A DNA stretch of 14,573 nucleotides from DATFIX01 sp047617305 (GCA_047617305.1 JBLGCL010000063.1:1-14573), one strand, 5' to 3'; counted from the stretch's first letter, positions 1 through 7,152 are shown. Notes: generated by a model not told the origin, from the sequence alone. Numbers and translations: made by a program.

Positions 1-106
1 CACCTCGATTTTGGACGCCAGGGCTGGTATCCGAGTACTCCGAGACGATGTCGCCATGGATATCGAGAATATCCTCGACCGACGGATACCAGAGCGGATC
101 ACTCAT
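1..106 (-). CDS. Doc/Fic-family death-on-curing toxin, N-terminal part only
   Basis: Reading the minus strand from the ATG at 106-104 gives 35 residues beginning MSDPLWYPSVEDILDIHGDI and continuing VSEYSDTSPGVQNRG before the window ends. From memory this matches the N-terminus of haloarchaeal death-on-curing (Doc) proteins, where a W-Y-P-S-V-E-D start leads into the first helix (IHxxIV) and a PGV(R/Q)-x-RG turn. Family knowledge: Doc proteins are Fic-fold kinases that phosphorylate and inactivate EF-Tu, and are held in check by a small antitoxin encoded just upstream. The catalytic HxFxxGNKR-type motif would lie beyond the left edge, so activity cannot be judged. The start codon overlaps the stop of the tiny upstream ORF (ATGA, 106-103), as expected of a toxin-antitoxin operon. 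An in-frame ATG at 220-218 would add 38 residues, but that extension reads like non-coding sequence. Confidence 0.7.
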   Translation of the reverse strand, partial: MSDPLWYPSVEDILDIHGDIVSEYSDTSPGVQNRG

Positions 107-204
107 TCGTTCTCGTCCACGGAAGGGGAGAAGATGTAGTTTTCCACGCGGTATGCCACGTGACTGTCGCTGGTGCTCAGTTCCAAAATGTACGCCCGAA
201 ACAC
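103..204 (-). CDS. 33-codon ORF overlapping the toxin start: possible antitoxin or antitoxin remnant
   Basis: A minus-strand frame open from a GTG at 204-202 to TGA at 105-103 encodes about 33 residues ending HVAYRVENYIFSPSVDENE. A GAGGT Shine-Dalgarno-like sequence lies 9 bases before the GTG (218-214). Its stop overlaps the toxin start in an ATGA junction, which implies translational coupling. The acidic, short C-terminal end would suit an antitoxin that wraps around a Doc toxin, but I do not recognise the family. The frame is closed by TGA at 219-217, so it cannot be much longer, and no TATA box is visible behind it because the GC-rich stem-loop cluster begins at about 211. It could be a complete micro-antitoxin, or the 3' end of a longer antitoxin gene whose 5' part and promoter were replaced by the stem-loop segment. 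Confidence 0.35.
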   Translation of the reverse strand: MFRAYILELSTSDSHVAYRVENYIFSPSVDENE

Positions 205-480
205 TAACGACCGACCTCATCGCGGGGCGGCGTGCCGCCTCGGTCGGGAAACCCTCGTGTCGGGCGGCCCTGGATTTCGGTGCCGGGTCCAGCACCAGCC
301 GGCTTCCGCCGGCTCAACGTTGGGTCGCGCTACGCGCGGCCTGCGTCGTCGGCTGACGCCGACTCCGCCTTCCGTCGCGCTTCGCGCGACGCATATCGCG
401 TGCCCGGGTTCGCCGCTCCGTCATCGCTCCCGTTCGGGAGTGCTCGGGCGGGGACTGAAGGCACGCACCTAAACGTAGGG
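205..480. repeat. Gene-free cluster of GC-rich stem-loops
   Basis: No credible gene lies here: the overlapping frames have arginine/serine-rich shadow translations. The segment holds successive perfect or near-perfect inverted repeats. One is a two-part hairpin: outer stem CCGACC 211-216 with GGTCGG 242-247, inner stem GGCGG/CCGCC 226-239. Then AGCCGGC-TTCC-GCCGGCT (297-314); an 8-bp stem with loop TAC (323-341); GTCGGC-TGAC-GCCGAC (348-363); an 8-bp stem with loop TTC (373-391); and a CTCCCG/CGGGAG stem with a TTCG loop (426-441). It ends with GGCGGGGACTGAAGGC near 447-462. From memory, strings of short hairpins ending in a GGGACTGAAgG-like motif recur between genes in other haloarchaea, but I cannot verify this. 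It may be a miniature mobile or repeat element, or a structured RNA. The strand is unknown. Confidence 0.6.
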
Positions 481-561
481 GTTCGACCCGAAAACGTGTT
501 GCGGACCTCGACCATGTGTCAGGGTCGCAAAATTGTAGCGCTCTGAGAACGTCCGTCGTTC

Positions 562-568
562 CTTTTAT
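562..568 (+). promoter_or_regulatory. TATA box of the 73-residue ORF
   Basis: The sequence CTTTTATC sits about 40 bases before the ATG at 605. Transcription would start near 588-590 and give a leader of about 15 bases that contains the GGAGG at 592-596. This is one of the few genes in the window with an obvious Shine-Dalgarno site. Confidence 0.5.
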
Positions 569-604
569 CCTGAACCACGTCACAGACACCCGGAGGAATC
601 CCAC

Positions 605-826
605 ATGGACGCCACCACGCTGCAAGCCAGACTCGAGGAAGCCGGCGAACTGATGATTGCCGTCGCGGAGTTCGACCAGCCCCTCGAGCTGCACCTGCAC
701 GACGCCGAGATCGGGGAGGAGACCGTCACGCTCCAGCTGTCCGACGGCCAGATCGAGTTCGACATCGACGAGGTCACGGGCGCCTGGAAGCACACCCACT
801 CGCTGGCGGACTACCAGCTCGAGTAG
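605..826 (+). CDS. Small acidic haloarchaeal protein of unknown function
   Basis: The product is 73 residues, very acidic, with no membrane segment or signal peptide. It starts MDATTLQARLEEAGELMIAV. The N-terminal third looks like an amphipathic helix. The rest (LELHLHDAEIGEETVTLQL, then IEFDIDEVTGAWKH) alternates as beta-strands, so a small alpha+beta fold is likely. The start is supported by GGAGG 8 bases before the ATG and by a TATA box further up. I do not recognise a characterised family; it resembles small conserved haloarchaeal proteins known only as hypothetical. It stands alone: a hairpin plus T-run follows it, and the next gene starts 144 bases later. Confidence 0.75.
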   Translation: MDATTLQARLEEAGELMIAVAEFDQPLELHLHDAEIGEETVTLQLSDGQIEFDIDEVTGAWKHTHSLADYQLE

Positions 827-827
827 G

Positions 828-869
828 CCCCGACTCCGGGGTTCGGACGACGTTCTACTCCCGCTTTTT
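828..869 (+). terminator. Putative terminator after the 73-residue ORF
   Basis: A 5-bp stem CCCCG-ACTC-CGGGG (828-841) directly follows the stop codon. A run of five T (865-869) comes 23 bases later. Archaeal transcription ends at T-rich tracts and does not require the hairpin, so the T-run is the more meaningful part. Confidence 0.4.
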
Positions 870-970
870 CGCCGCCGTTCGGACGGCCTACCGATGACAC
901 TGCAGCGGGGGACTAGTCGGGACGCTTTTCACCCGCATTTGCGTAGCTGAAAGACGTCGGCATCCGACGC

Positions 971-1810
971 ATGACCCGCACCTACTACGAGATCCTGGGC
1001 GTGGACGAGGACGCCTCCCAGGGGGACGTCGAGGCGGCCTATCGGGAGCGGGTCAAGGAAACCCATCCGGATCTCAACGACGAGGGCGACGCCGCCGACC
1101 GGTTCCGCGAGGTGGTGCGGGCCGAGGAGGTGCTGGGCGATGCCGCCGAGCGAGCCCAGTACGACGAACTGGGGCACGACGCGTACGTGAGCCGTGTCGA
1201 CGGCGTCAACGCGGCGGACACCGAACGATCGCCCTGGACGACCAGGGACGAAAGCGACGCCTGGAAGGAACCGTCCTCCGAGGCACATGCAGGGCAGGCA
1301 ACCGCCGGTGGGGGGACCACGACCCGAACCACCGCCGCCGGTACCCGGGCCGAGCAGTCCGAAGCGACCCGGGAGGCATACCGGGGCGCGCGCCACGTTC
1401 GCGACGACGCTTCCGATGGGGACGTGGCGGACGGCTACACGGTCCACGACTGGGAACCCGGTACCGTCGTCGACGAGGGGTACCAATCCGAACTGACGCA
1501 GGAACGGGTCTTCCTGGGCATCCTCGTGTTTATCCTGTATCCGGTGTTCGTCTACAGCAGCGTCTCGCCGCAGTTCTCGGTGCTGACCAACGTCATCGTG
1601 TCGGCCTGTACCCTCCTCGTCCTCGCGTACCTCCTGACGATGCCGGAGGTCGGCGTCATCGTGTTCGGCATCTGGAGCGTCATCGCGCCGGTGGGCGTCG
1701 TCGTCCTCCCCATGGTCGACCTCGTCTCCGCAGTCGGGGTGGTGGCGATCCTGGCCAGTTGGGTCCCGCTCGGCTATTCGGTGGCGTTCGCCCGGATCAC
1801 GCGACCCTGA
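971..1810 (+). CDS. J-domain protein with C-terminal membrane segments
   Basis: The product is 279 residues. Residues 4-67 form a J-domain: YYEILGV at 5-11, the diagnostic HPD tripeptide at 32-34, and a helix ending YDELGHDAY. J-domains stimulate the ATPase of Hsp70 (DnaK). The glycine/phenylalanine region, zinc-finger CxxCxGxG repeats and substrate-binding C-terminus of true DnaJ are absent, so this is a type C J-protein. Residues about 75-175 are an acidic, Thr/Ala/Gly-rich and probably disordered linker. Residues about 179-275 hold roughly four hydrophobic segments (near 180-197, 204-223, 227-247 and 251-274). It would therefore tether DnaK to the cytoplasmic membrane, perhaps near protein insertion or export; that role is inference. 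The gene is monocistronic and converges on menD, with 26 bases between the stops. Confidence 0.85.
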   Translation: MTRTYYEILGVDEDASQGDVEAAYRERVKETHPDLNDEGDAADRFREVVRAEEVLGDAAERAQYDELGHDAYVSRVDGVNAADTERSPWTTRDESDAWKEPSSEAHAGQATAGGGTTTRTTAAGTRAEQSEATREAYRGARHVRDDASDGDVADGYTVHDWEPGTVVDEGYQSELTQERVFLGILVFILYPVFVYSSVSPQFSVLTNVIVSACTLLVLAYLLTMPEVGVIVFGIWSVIAPVGVVVLPMVDLVSAVGVVAILASWVPLGYSVAFARITRP

Positions 1811-1836
1811 TCGTCCCGCAACGGGCCGAGCTAGAG

Positions 1837-3573
1837 CTAGAGTTCGTTCCGGAGGCGCTCGCGCTCGCGGTGACTCCGTTCGGCGTCGATCGAGACGGCG
1901 AGCACCTGCGTTCCGTCGCGTTCGACGGCCTCGGTGTAGGCCGATTCGAACCCGTCGACGCCGACCCGCCGGAAGTCCAGATCGTAGAGGTCGCCGGTCG
2001 GTTCGAAGTCGAGCCCGTGGGGCGTCTTGAACAGTTCGGTGAACGGCGGATCGAAGTCCTCGATCGGCAACTTGTGGAAGATGCCGCCGCCGTCGTTGTC
2101 GATCAGGACGATCGTGGCGTCGACGGTACAGCGCTCCAGGGCGAGCAGGCCGTTCATGTCGTGGTAGAACGCGAGGTCCCCGGTCACGAGGACGAGCGGC
2201 TCGTCCGTCGCACTCCCCGCGCCGAGGGCGGTGGAGACGATCCCGTCGATGCCGCTCGCGCCGCGGTTCCCGAGCACGGTGAGGTCGGCCGTCCTGGGCC
2301 GTCCGAACCGGTCGGCGTCCCGGACCGGCATGCTGTTGGACACGAACACCGTCGACGGGTCCGGCGCCGACGCCAGGACCTGGTGGAGCAGCCGTCCCTC
2401 GAGGGGCGCGTCGGTCGCCGCCAGGAGCGACCAGTGGCGACGTTCCAGGTCGAGCAAGCGGTCGTGCCAGCCAGCGTCCGGATCGCGGTCGATCGCCGCG
2501 GCGACGTCCCGCGCGAGACGCTCCGGATCCGCGGCGACGAGGTCGGTCGCGACGAACTCCGCCTCGCGCCACCCGCCCGCGGGATCCACGAGGAACTGCC
2601 GCGGGGTCGTCTCGGCGAGGTACTTCCGGAGGCGCTTGGAGGTCGGCGACGCGCCGAAACGGACGATCACGTCCGGCGCCGGGACGTCCTCGACGCGGTC
2701 AGGACCGAAGTACGCATCGTAGCCGCCGAGGATCGTGGCGTCCTCGACGTGCGAGCCGAACCGGACGCCAGAGAGCGGGTCCGCAAGCACCGGCGCGCCG
2801 GTCGCCCTAGCGAGCGAGGCGATCGTCCCGCCGTCCGGAACAGGTGGGTCCGCAGGTCCGGCGACGATCAACGGCCGATCGGCGTTCGCGAGCGACGACG
2901 CGATCCGTTCAACGACGTCCGGATCGGGGTCGACCGTGCCCCCAGCCGTCCGGACGAAGGGACCATCGCGTCCCTGGAGAGCGAGGGGGTCGGTTTCGGC
3001 CAGGTCCGCCGGCACGTCGTCAGGGACCTCCGTGGGCTCCAGCGGTTTCCGGAAGGGAACGTTCAGGTGAACGGGACCGGCCGGGATTCCCCTTGCTTCG
3101 GCCATCGCCCTGGCCGCGTCGGTCCGGAGTCGGCGGAGTTTCCGGCCGTCGGCCTCGGGTTCGGGCAGGTCGCGATACCAGCGAACCCCGTCGCCGTAGA
3201 GCTTCTCCTGGTCGACGGTCTGGTTGGCCCCCGAGTCGCGCAGTTCCGGCGGCCGGTCGGCCGTCAGGACGAGGAGCGGCACCCGCGCCTGGTGTGCCTC
3301 GATCACGGCCGGGTGGAAGTTGGCCGCGGCCGTTCCCGACGTGCAGACGAGGGCCGTCGGATCGCCGGTCCGCCGTCCCCGACCCAGCGCGAAGAAGGCG
3401 GCGGACCGTTCGTCGAGGTGCGAGAAGACGGTCACGTCGCCGTGGTCCGCGAACGCAACGGTCAGGGGGGTCGACCGACTCCCTGGCGCGATACAGACCG
3501 CGGAGAGGCCACCCGCCGCGAGTTCGTCGACGAGCGTCTCGGCCCACAGTGTGTTGCGGTTCGGGGCGGTCAT
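1837..3573 (-). CDS. menD: MenD, SEPHCHC synthase (menaquinone biosynthesis)
   Basis: The product is 578 residues, close to the family's usual length. MenD is a thiamine-diphosphate enzyme that joins 2-oxoglutarate (losing CO2) to isochorismate, forming SEPHCHC in the cytoplasm. Visible motifs: APGSRSTPL at 29-37; HLDERSAAFFALG at 52-64, whose Glu55 matches the conserved cofactor-activating Glu; SNSMPVRD at 412-419; NRGASGIDG at 436-444; the ThDP/Mg motif TGDLAFYHDMNGL at 464-476 followed by IDNDGGGIFHKLP at 491-503. The ATG at 3573 overlaps the menF stop (ATGA, 3573-3570), so translation is coupled to menF, which makes its substrate. A second in-frame TAG lies two codons after the first. No menB follows; the next gene is the convergent J-domain gene. 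Confidence 0.96.
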   Translation of the reverse strand: MTAPNRNTLWAETLVDELAAGGLSAVCIAPGSRSTPLTVAFADHGDVTVFSHLDERSAAFFALGRGRRTGDPTALVCTSGTAAANFHPAVIEAHQARVPLLVLTADRPPELRDSGANQTVDQEKLYGDGVRWYRDLPEPEADGRKLRRLRTDAARAMAEARGIPAGPVHLNVPFRKPLEPTEVPDDVPADLAETDPLALQGRDGPFVRTAGGTVDPDPDVVERIASSLANADRPLIVAGPADPPVPDGGTIASLARATGAPVLADPLSGVRFGSHVEDATILGGYDAYFGPDRVEDVPAPDVIVRFGASPTSKRLRKYLAETTPRQFLVDPAGGWREAEFVATDLVAADPERLARDVAAAIDRDPDAGWHDRLLDLERRHWSLLAATDAPLEGRLLHQVLASAPDPSTVFVSNSMPVRDADRFGRPRTADLTVLGNRGASGIDGIVSTALGAGSATDEPLVLVTGDLAFYHDMNGLLALERCTVDATIVLIDNDGGGIFHKLPIEDFDPPFTELFKTPHGLDFEPTGDLYDLDFRRVGVDGFESAYTEAVERDGTQVLAVSIDAERSHRERERLRNEL

Positions 3574-4907
3574 GCGAGTTCGTCGAGGATCGGCCTGAAC
3601 TTGAGTTGCGCTTCGTCCCACTCGGCGTCGGGATCGCTGTCGGCGACGATGCCGTTGCCCGCGAACAGCGTCACGCGGTCCGCCTCGACCACGGCGGACC
3701 GGATCCCGACGGCGAACTCCCCGTCGCCCTCGGCGTCGAACCAGCCGACCGGCGACGCGTACCAGCCCCGGTCGAAGGGTTCCAGCTCCCGGATCACGTC
3801 CGCGGCGACGTCCGGCGGCACCCCACCCACGGCCGGCGTAGGATGGAGCGCTTCGACCAGCGTCAGCACGTGCTCGTCGCGGTCCAGCCGAGCCGTAACG
3901 GGCGTGTGAAGGTGCTGGATCGTCGCGAGTTTCCGCACGCCCTGCTCGCCGCGGTCGACGTCCCCGAACGTCGAGAGTCCGTCGCTGATCGCGTCGAGCA
4001 CAAGCCCCTGCTCGTGCTGGAGTTTCTCGCTCTCGAGCAACGACGAGGCGAGCGTTTCGTCCTCGGCGGGCGTCTCCCCGCGGGGGACCGAACCGGCCAG
4101 CGCCTCGGTCTCCGCAGTTCGCCCGTCGAGCCCCACGAGACGTTCCGGCGGGACGCCGACGAAGGCGGCACCGTCGGACGGCTGCACGAAGAAGCGATAG
4201 CACTCCGGGTACGTTCGTCGGAGCCGTTCGAGCAGGTCGGTCGCGTCGACGGCTTCGTCGAGGTCGACCGACGTGGCGGTCGCGAGCACGACCTTCCGGA
4301 GGTCGCCCGCCCTGATGCGCTCGGTCGCGCGATCGACGCTTTCGGCGTATTCCTCCCGGGAGGTAACCTGTCGGCGTCGGGCCACGCCGGCCGGATCGCC
4401 GGTCGGGCGCATCGCCGGGAGGTCCGCCACCGTGGCGGCGATCCCCTCGAGATCCGCCGCCACGGCGGCCGGATCGACCCCGTCACCGCACGCGTTGACG
4501 GTCAGCCAGGTCGACCCGTGCGCGCGGGTCAACTGCACTCGCGGCAGGACGAACTCGGCGGCAGGGAACCCGGTCCACGGGCCCGCTGGCTCGTGATCGG
4601 GGAAAAACGACACGCCGCCGAACAGGCGGGGTCTCGCGGCGTCCGGCGCGTCGACGTCGGACCCCGAAAAGAGTGCTTCCGCGGCCCGTCGCACGTCGCC
4701 GAACCGACCCGGGCCACGCGCAGTCAGGCGGGCGCAAACCCCGCCGCTACTGATCTCCATCCCGTCGAGGTCCGCCCAGTGGAACCGGGGACCGTCGGTC
4801 GTCTCGAGAAACGCCCGATAGGAAACGTCGGGCACCTCGCGGGCCCGGCTCACGATCGGCGCCGGTTCGTCCACCGACGGTGTCCTCTCGCCCCGTGCGG
4901 TGTCCAT
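3570..4907 (-). CDS. menF: MenF, isochorismate synthase
   Basis: The product is 445 residues of the chorismate-binding family and converts chorismate to isochorismate, the first committed step to menaquinone. Motifs: DLRKVVLA at 202-209, where Lys205 matches the water-activating lysine of isochorismate synthases; TEALAGSVPRG at 267-277; LHPTPAVGG at 354-362; FDRGWYASPVGWFD at 378-391; FAVGIRSA at 398-405; and the C-terminal Mg-binding stretch from AGNGIVADSDP at 416 to K436. I chose the ATG at 4907 (MDTARGERTP). An ATG at 4970 would add 21 basic residues unlike the family N-terminus. A TATA-like GGATACCCTCAAG (minus, about 4948-4936) sits at the right distance for a nearly leaderless start at 4907. 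menD follows in a four-base overlap. Sequence alone cannot fully exclude a salicylate-pathway role, but pairing with menD makes menaquinone the clear choice. Confidence 0.95.
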   Translation of the reverse strand: MDTARGERTPSVDEPAPIVSRAREVPDVSYRAFLETTDGPRFHWADLDGMEISSGGVCARLTARGPGRFGDVRRAAEALFSGSDVDAPDAARPRLFGGVSFFPDHEPAGPWTGFPAAEFVLPRVQLTRAHGSTWLTVNACGDGVDPAAVAADLEGIAATVADLPAMRPTGDPAGVARRRQVTSREEYAESVDRATERIRAGDLRKVVLATATSVDLDEAVDATDLLERLRRTYPECYRFFVQPSDGAAFVGVPPERLVGLDGRTAETEALAGSVPRGETPAEDETLASSLLESEKLQHEQGLVLDAISDGLSTFGDVDRGEQGVRKLATIQHLHTPVTARLDRDEHVLTLVEALHPTPAVGGVPPDVAADVIRELEPFDRGWYASPVGWFDAEGDGEFAVGIRSAVVEADRVTLFAGNGIVADSDPDAEWDEAQLKFRPILDELA

Positions 4908-5002
4908 CGACAGGGACTGTGGGCCGGCCGCCCTTGAGGGTATCCTTCTCCGACGGGACGCCGGGAGCACACTCGAGACGACCGCAAGTCACAAAAACGC
5001 GA

Positions 5003-5009
5003 CTTTTAG
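5003..5009 (+). promoter_or_regulatory. TATA box of the 206-residue lipoprotein gene, possibly bidirectional
   Basis: CTTTTAG lies 42-48 bases before the ATG at 5051, predicting a start site near 5031 and a leader of about 20 bases. Its complement CTAAAAG could also serve a minus-strand start near 4980 upstream of menF. The menF-proximal element at 4936-4948 is the better candidate for menF itself. Confidence 0.45.
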
Positions 5010-5050
5010 CTTCCGAAACGAAAGAATAGGTGGACCCGTTGTATCGGGAC

Positions 5051-5671
5051 ATGAAACGACGGACGTTACTCGCGACGGGAACCGCAACCCTGGCCGCGGG
5101 AACGGCAGGCTGTAGCGGTCTCCTCGGTGGCACTACCACCCTCGGCCGCCCGGAGGAACAACTCGACGACGACGGCATGGAGAAACACCTCGTCTTCCGT
5201 GACGGGGACGACAGAATCGTCGTGATCACGCTCGACCAGCGGACGCGCCAGAAGTCGCCGACCGACCGGTTCCGGTTCCGACTGTACATCGCCCACGGGT
5301 ACGGCGACGAAGCGAACGGGGGACCCGCGACGTCGGTCGACAGTTTCCGGTTCGACCTCCGGACCCCGTTGACCTCGGTTGATCCGCCAGCCAACGTTTT
5401 CCTGGCGGCCCCGGAGGGCGGTCCGTGGCCCGATTTTACCTTCGAGCGCGACGACGATCTCTGGACGCGAATCGCCGTCGAGGACGTCGGCGAATTGGGC
5501 GAGGGAACGATCGGCCTGACGACCATCGTCGATCCGCTGGACGTCCCGGTCGAGGAAGTGGGCGTCAGGGCCGACCTGACGCTCTCCGAGGACGGCTTCG
5601 GCGGCACGACGTATCGAGCCGAGACGAACACGCGGTTCGAGACGGTAAAGCGGTCGGAACCCGACCCGTAG
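5051..5671 (+). CDS. Tat-exported lipoprotein of unknown function
   Basis: The product is 206 residues. The N-terminus MKRRTLLATGTATLAAGTAG is a twin-arginine signal (Arg3-Arg4) ending in a lipobox TAGC with Cys21, so the mature protein should be lipid-anchored on the outer face of the membrane. The mature part is acidic, has no further membrane segments, and looks beta-rich (for example HLVFRDGDDRIVVITLD and RFRFRLYIAHGYG). I recognise no enzyme motif. The start at 5051 was preferred to an in-frame ATG at 5030 because it places the twin arginines at the N-terminus. It converges with the molybdopterin protein gene, 30 bases between stops, so functional linkage is not implied. Confidence 0.8.
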   Translation: MKRRTLLATGTATLAAGTAGCSGLLGGTTTLGRPEEQLDDDGMEKHLVFRDGDDRIVVITLDQRTRQKSPTDRFRFRLYIAHGYGDEANGGPATSVDSFRFDLRTPLTSVDPPANVFLAAPEGGPWPDFTFERDDDLWTRIAVEDVGELGEGTIGLTTIVDPLDVPVEEVGVRADLTLSEDGFGGTTYRAETNTRFETVKRSEPDP

Positions 5672-5701
5672 AACAGTTCCCGAATGGCGCCGGGATCGGG
5701 A

Positions 5702-6295
5702 TTAGCTGTACCGTTCCTCGTTCCAGGGGTTCGCGGTGTCCGAGTACCCTCGTCTCTCCCAGTAGCCGAGTTCGGGTTCGGTGAGGAACTCGACGCCGTC
5801 CACCCACTTTGCGCCCTTGTAGGCGTATTTGTGCGGCGTCACCACCCGGAGCGGGCCGCCGTGCTCCCGGGGTAGCGGTTCGCCGTCGTACTCCCAGACG
5901 AACAGCACCTCGTCGCGGGTGCACTCTTCGAGCGGGAGATCCGTCGAGTAGCCGTCCAGGCCGTAGAACATGGCGTGCTCGGCGTCCGGCCGAACCCCCG
6001 CTCGATCCGCGATGGTGGTGAACGGAACGCCGTGGAACTCGCAGTCGAACTTGCTCCAGCCGGTCACGCAGTGGAAGTCCTGGCGCTGGGTCTCGGTCGG
6101 GTGGTCCCGGAACTCGTCCCAGGAGAGGTGGAGTTCGGTCTCGACGGCGCCGGTAACGTCGAACGACCAAGTCGCCGGGTCCCAGTCGGGCGTGCCGCCC
6201 TTCGAGAGCACCGGGAACTTGCTCGTCTTGCGCTGTCCGGGCGGGAGTCGTTCCCCTCCGAACTCCTCGTAGAGGTCCGTGACGTCGGTAGTCAT
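5702..6295 (-). CDS. Sulfite-oxidase-like molybdopterin-dependent oxidoreductase
   Basis: The product is 197 residues and corresponds to a single molybdopterin-binding domain of the sulfite oxidase/YedY (MsrP) superfamily. Visible features: a start region PGQRKTSKFPVLSKGGTP; the domain core FDVTGAVETELHLSWDEF; FHCVTGWSKFDCEFHGVPF, whose first Cys (FHCVTGWS) is in the position of the molybdenum-ligating cysteine; then YGLDGYSTDLPLE, GGPLRVVTPHKYAYKGAKWV and GYWERRGYS, all typical of the family. It lacks the C-terminal Ig-like dimerisation domain of true sulfite oxidase. I see no signal peptide, so it should be cytoplasmic, unlike Tat-exported YedY. The start at 6295 (MTTDVTDLYEEF) was chosen because upstream in-frame residues are arginine-rich shadow sequence. 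The substrate is unknown; no molybdopterin synthesis gene or redox partner adjoins it. Confidence 0.88.
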   Translation of the reverse strand: MTTDVTDLYEEFGGERLPPGQRKTSKFPVLSKGGTPDWDPATWSFDVTGAVETELHLSWDEFRDHPTETQRQDFHCVTGWSKFDCEFHGVPFTTIADRAGVRPDAEHAMFYGLDGYSTDLPLEECTRDEVLFVWEYDGEPLPREHGGPLRVVTPHKYAYKGAKWVDGVEFLTEPELGYWERRGYSDTANPWNEERYS

Positions 6296-6369
6296 ACGCC
6301 CGTCTGAGAGTCGGATGGCTGTAGGCCTGACGATTGAAACAGTCGTCGCCCCATCGACGAATCCGGCGT

Positions 6370-6999
6370 CTAGTCGCAGACCAGAAGGGCCGCACCCGTG
6401 AAATCCGGCGGCGTCTCGTCGGTGAGATAGGAGACGGATTTCCGGAGAGCAACCCGGTCGGTCAGATAGTACCACGCTGAAAATCCGCCGACAGCCGGAA
6501 CCGGAGTTGCGGTTTGACCGGTCGGCTGGAAGGAGTCGACGACGTGTAATTCCCCCCTGACGCCGCCAACGTACCGACCGGAACGCTCGACGTTCCACCA
6601 TCGGATCACCCGTATCAGGATGTCGATTTCGGCGAATCCGGGACGGAACTCCTCTTTTATAAACAGGTTGTGCTGGTAGGCACGTTCGTAATCGCGGACG
6701 AACGCCTCGGCGGACTCGGCCGTGACCGAATCGGGATATTCGGGATACTGCACCGGTTTCAACCCCTTCTCCAGCGGCGTCGGCTCGGGCCGGTTAGCGG
6801 GTTCGCAATGCTCCGGCACCGGGGTTTCGAGACCCCATGGAAACCCTCGACTCGTCGTCCCTCCGTCGGTGGTGGAAGGCTCCGTCTCCGGAGCCTCGGA
6901 CGGGGACGGGCCGTTCCGGATCGACTGACAGCCGGAGAGGGCGACGATCGAAAGCCCTCCGATCGATTGGAGGAGTGCACGGCGGGACGCAAGCCCCAT
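6370..6999 (-). CDS. Probable Tat lipoprotein, hypothetical
   Basis: The product is 209 residues. The N-terminus MGLASRRALLQSIGGLSIVA has Arg6-Arg7 and a hydrophobic core that runs into the lipobox LSGC with Cys24, so it is a lipid-anchored surface protein. A Ser/Pro/Glu/Thr-rich spacer (about 29-60) follows, as is usual for haloarchaeal lipoproteins. The segment VTAESAEAFVRDYERAYQHN resembles, from memory, a helix found in many uncharacterised haloarchaeal lipoproteins. No catalytic motif was recognised. The ATG at 6999 is preferred over one at 7026 because it places the arginines correctly. It lies 74 bases upstream of the molybdopterin gene on the same strand, so co-transcription is possible but unproved. 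Confidence 0.8.
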   Translation of the reverse strand: MGLASRRALLQSIGGLSIVALSGCQSIRNGPSPSEAPETEPSTTDGGTTSRGFPWGLETPVPEHCEPANRPEPTPLEKGLKPVQYPEYPDSVTAESAEAFVRDYERAYQHNLFIKEEFRPGFAEIDILIRVIRWWNVERSGRYVGGVRGELHVVDSFQPTGQTATPVPAVGGFSAWYYLTDRVALRKSVSYLTDETPPDFTGAALLVCD

Positions 7000-7152
7000 A
7001 GCGTCGGTTCGATCGTGTGCGAGCAAATGCTTTGTGTCGAACGGAACGTCGTGCGCGCCCGACTGGAGCGACGCCGGCCGCTACGCCGTTCGATAGTTCC
7101 GGATCCGGCCTCGTCTCCCCTGGGTCCCGCGTTCTACAAGTCCCCGTCAGGC

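Noticed and set aside
205..480. The possibility that the repeated hairpins are a CRISPR array
   Set aside because: The inverted repeats differ in sequence from each other, and there are no direct repeats of 28-37 bases with regular spacers and no cas genes.
470..500. A GGGGTTCGACCC sequence resembling the T-arm of a tRNA
   Set aside because: The loop has only the TTCGA core and the spacing does not give a 7-base T-loop with a 5-bp stem. No acceptor, D or anticodon arms fit around it.
314..799. A minus-strand frame of 161 codons across the stem-loop cluster and the 73-residue ORF
   Set aside because: It lies antisense to a gene with a good TATA box and Shine-Dalgarno site, and its upstream half translates hairpin DNA.
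929..2572. A minus-strand open frame of 547 codons opposite the J-domain gene and overlapping menD
   Set aside because: It has an arginine-rich composition and covers the real stop regions of both genes; the J-domain and MenD motifs are in other frames.
1759..3909. A plus-strand open frame of 716 codons opposite menD and menF
   Set aside because: It is antisense to two well-recognised enzymes, its translation is arginine- and glycine-rich with no family features, and it runs across the gene boundary. Long antisense frames are expected in GC-rich DNA.
2844..4937. A plus-strand open frame of 697 codons opposite menF and menD
   Set aside because: It is the same kind of shadow: low-complexity arginine-rich sequence antisense to menD and menF.
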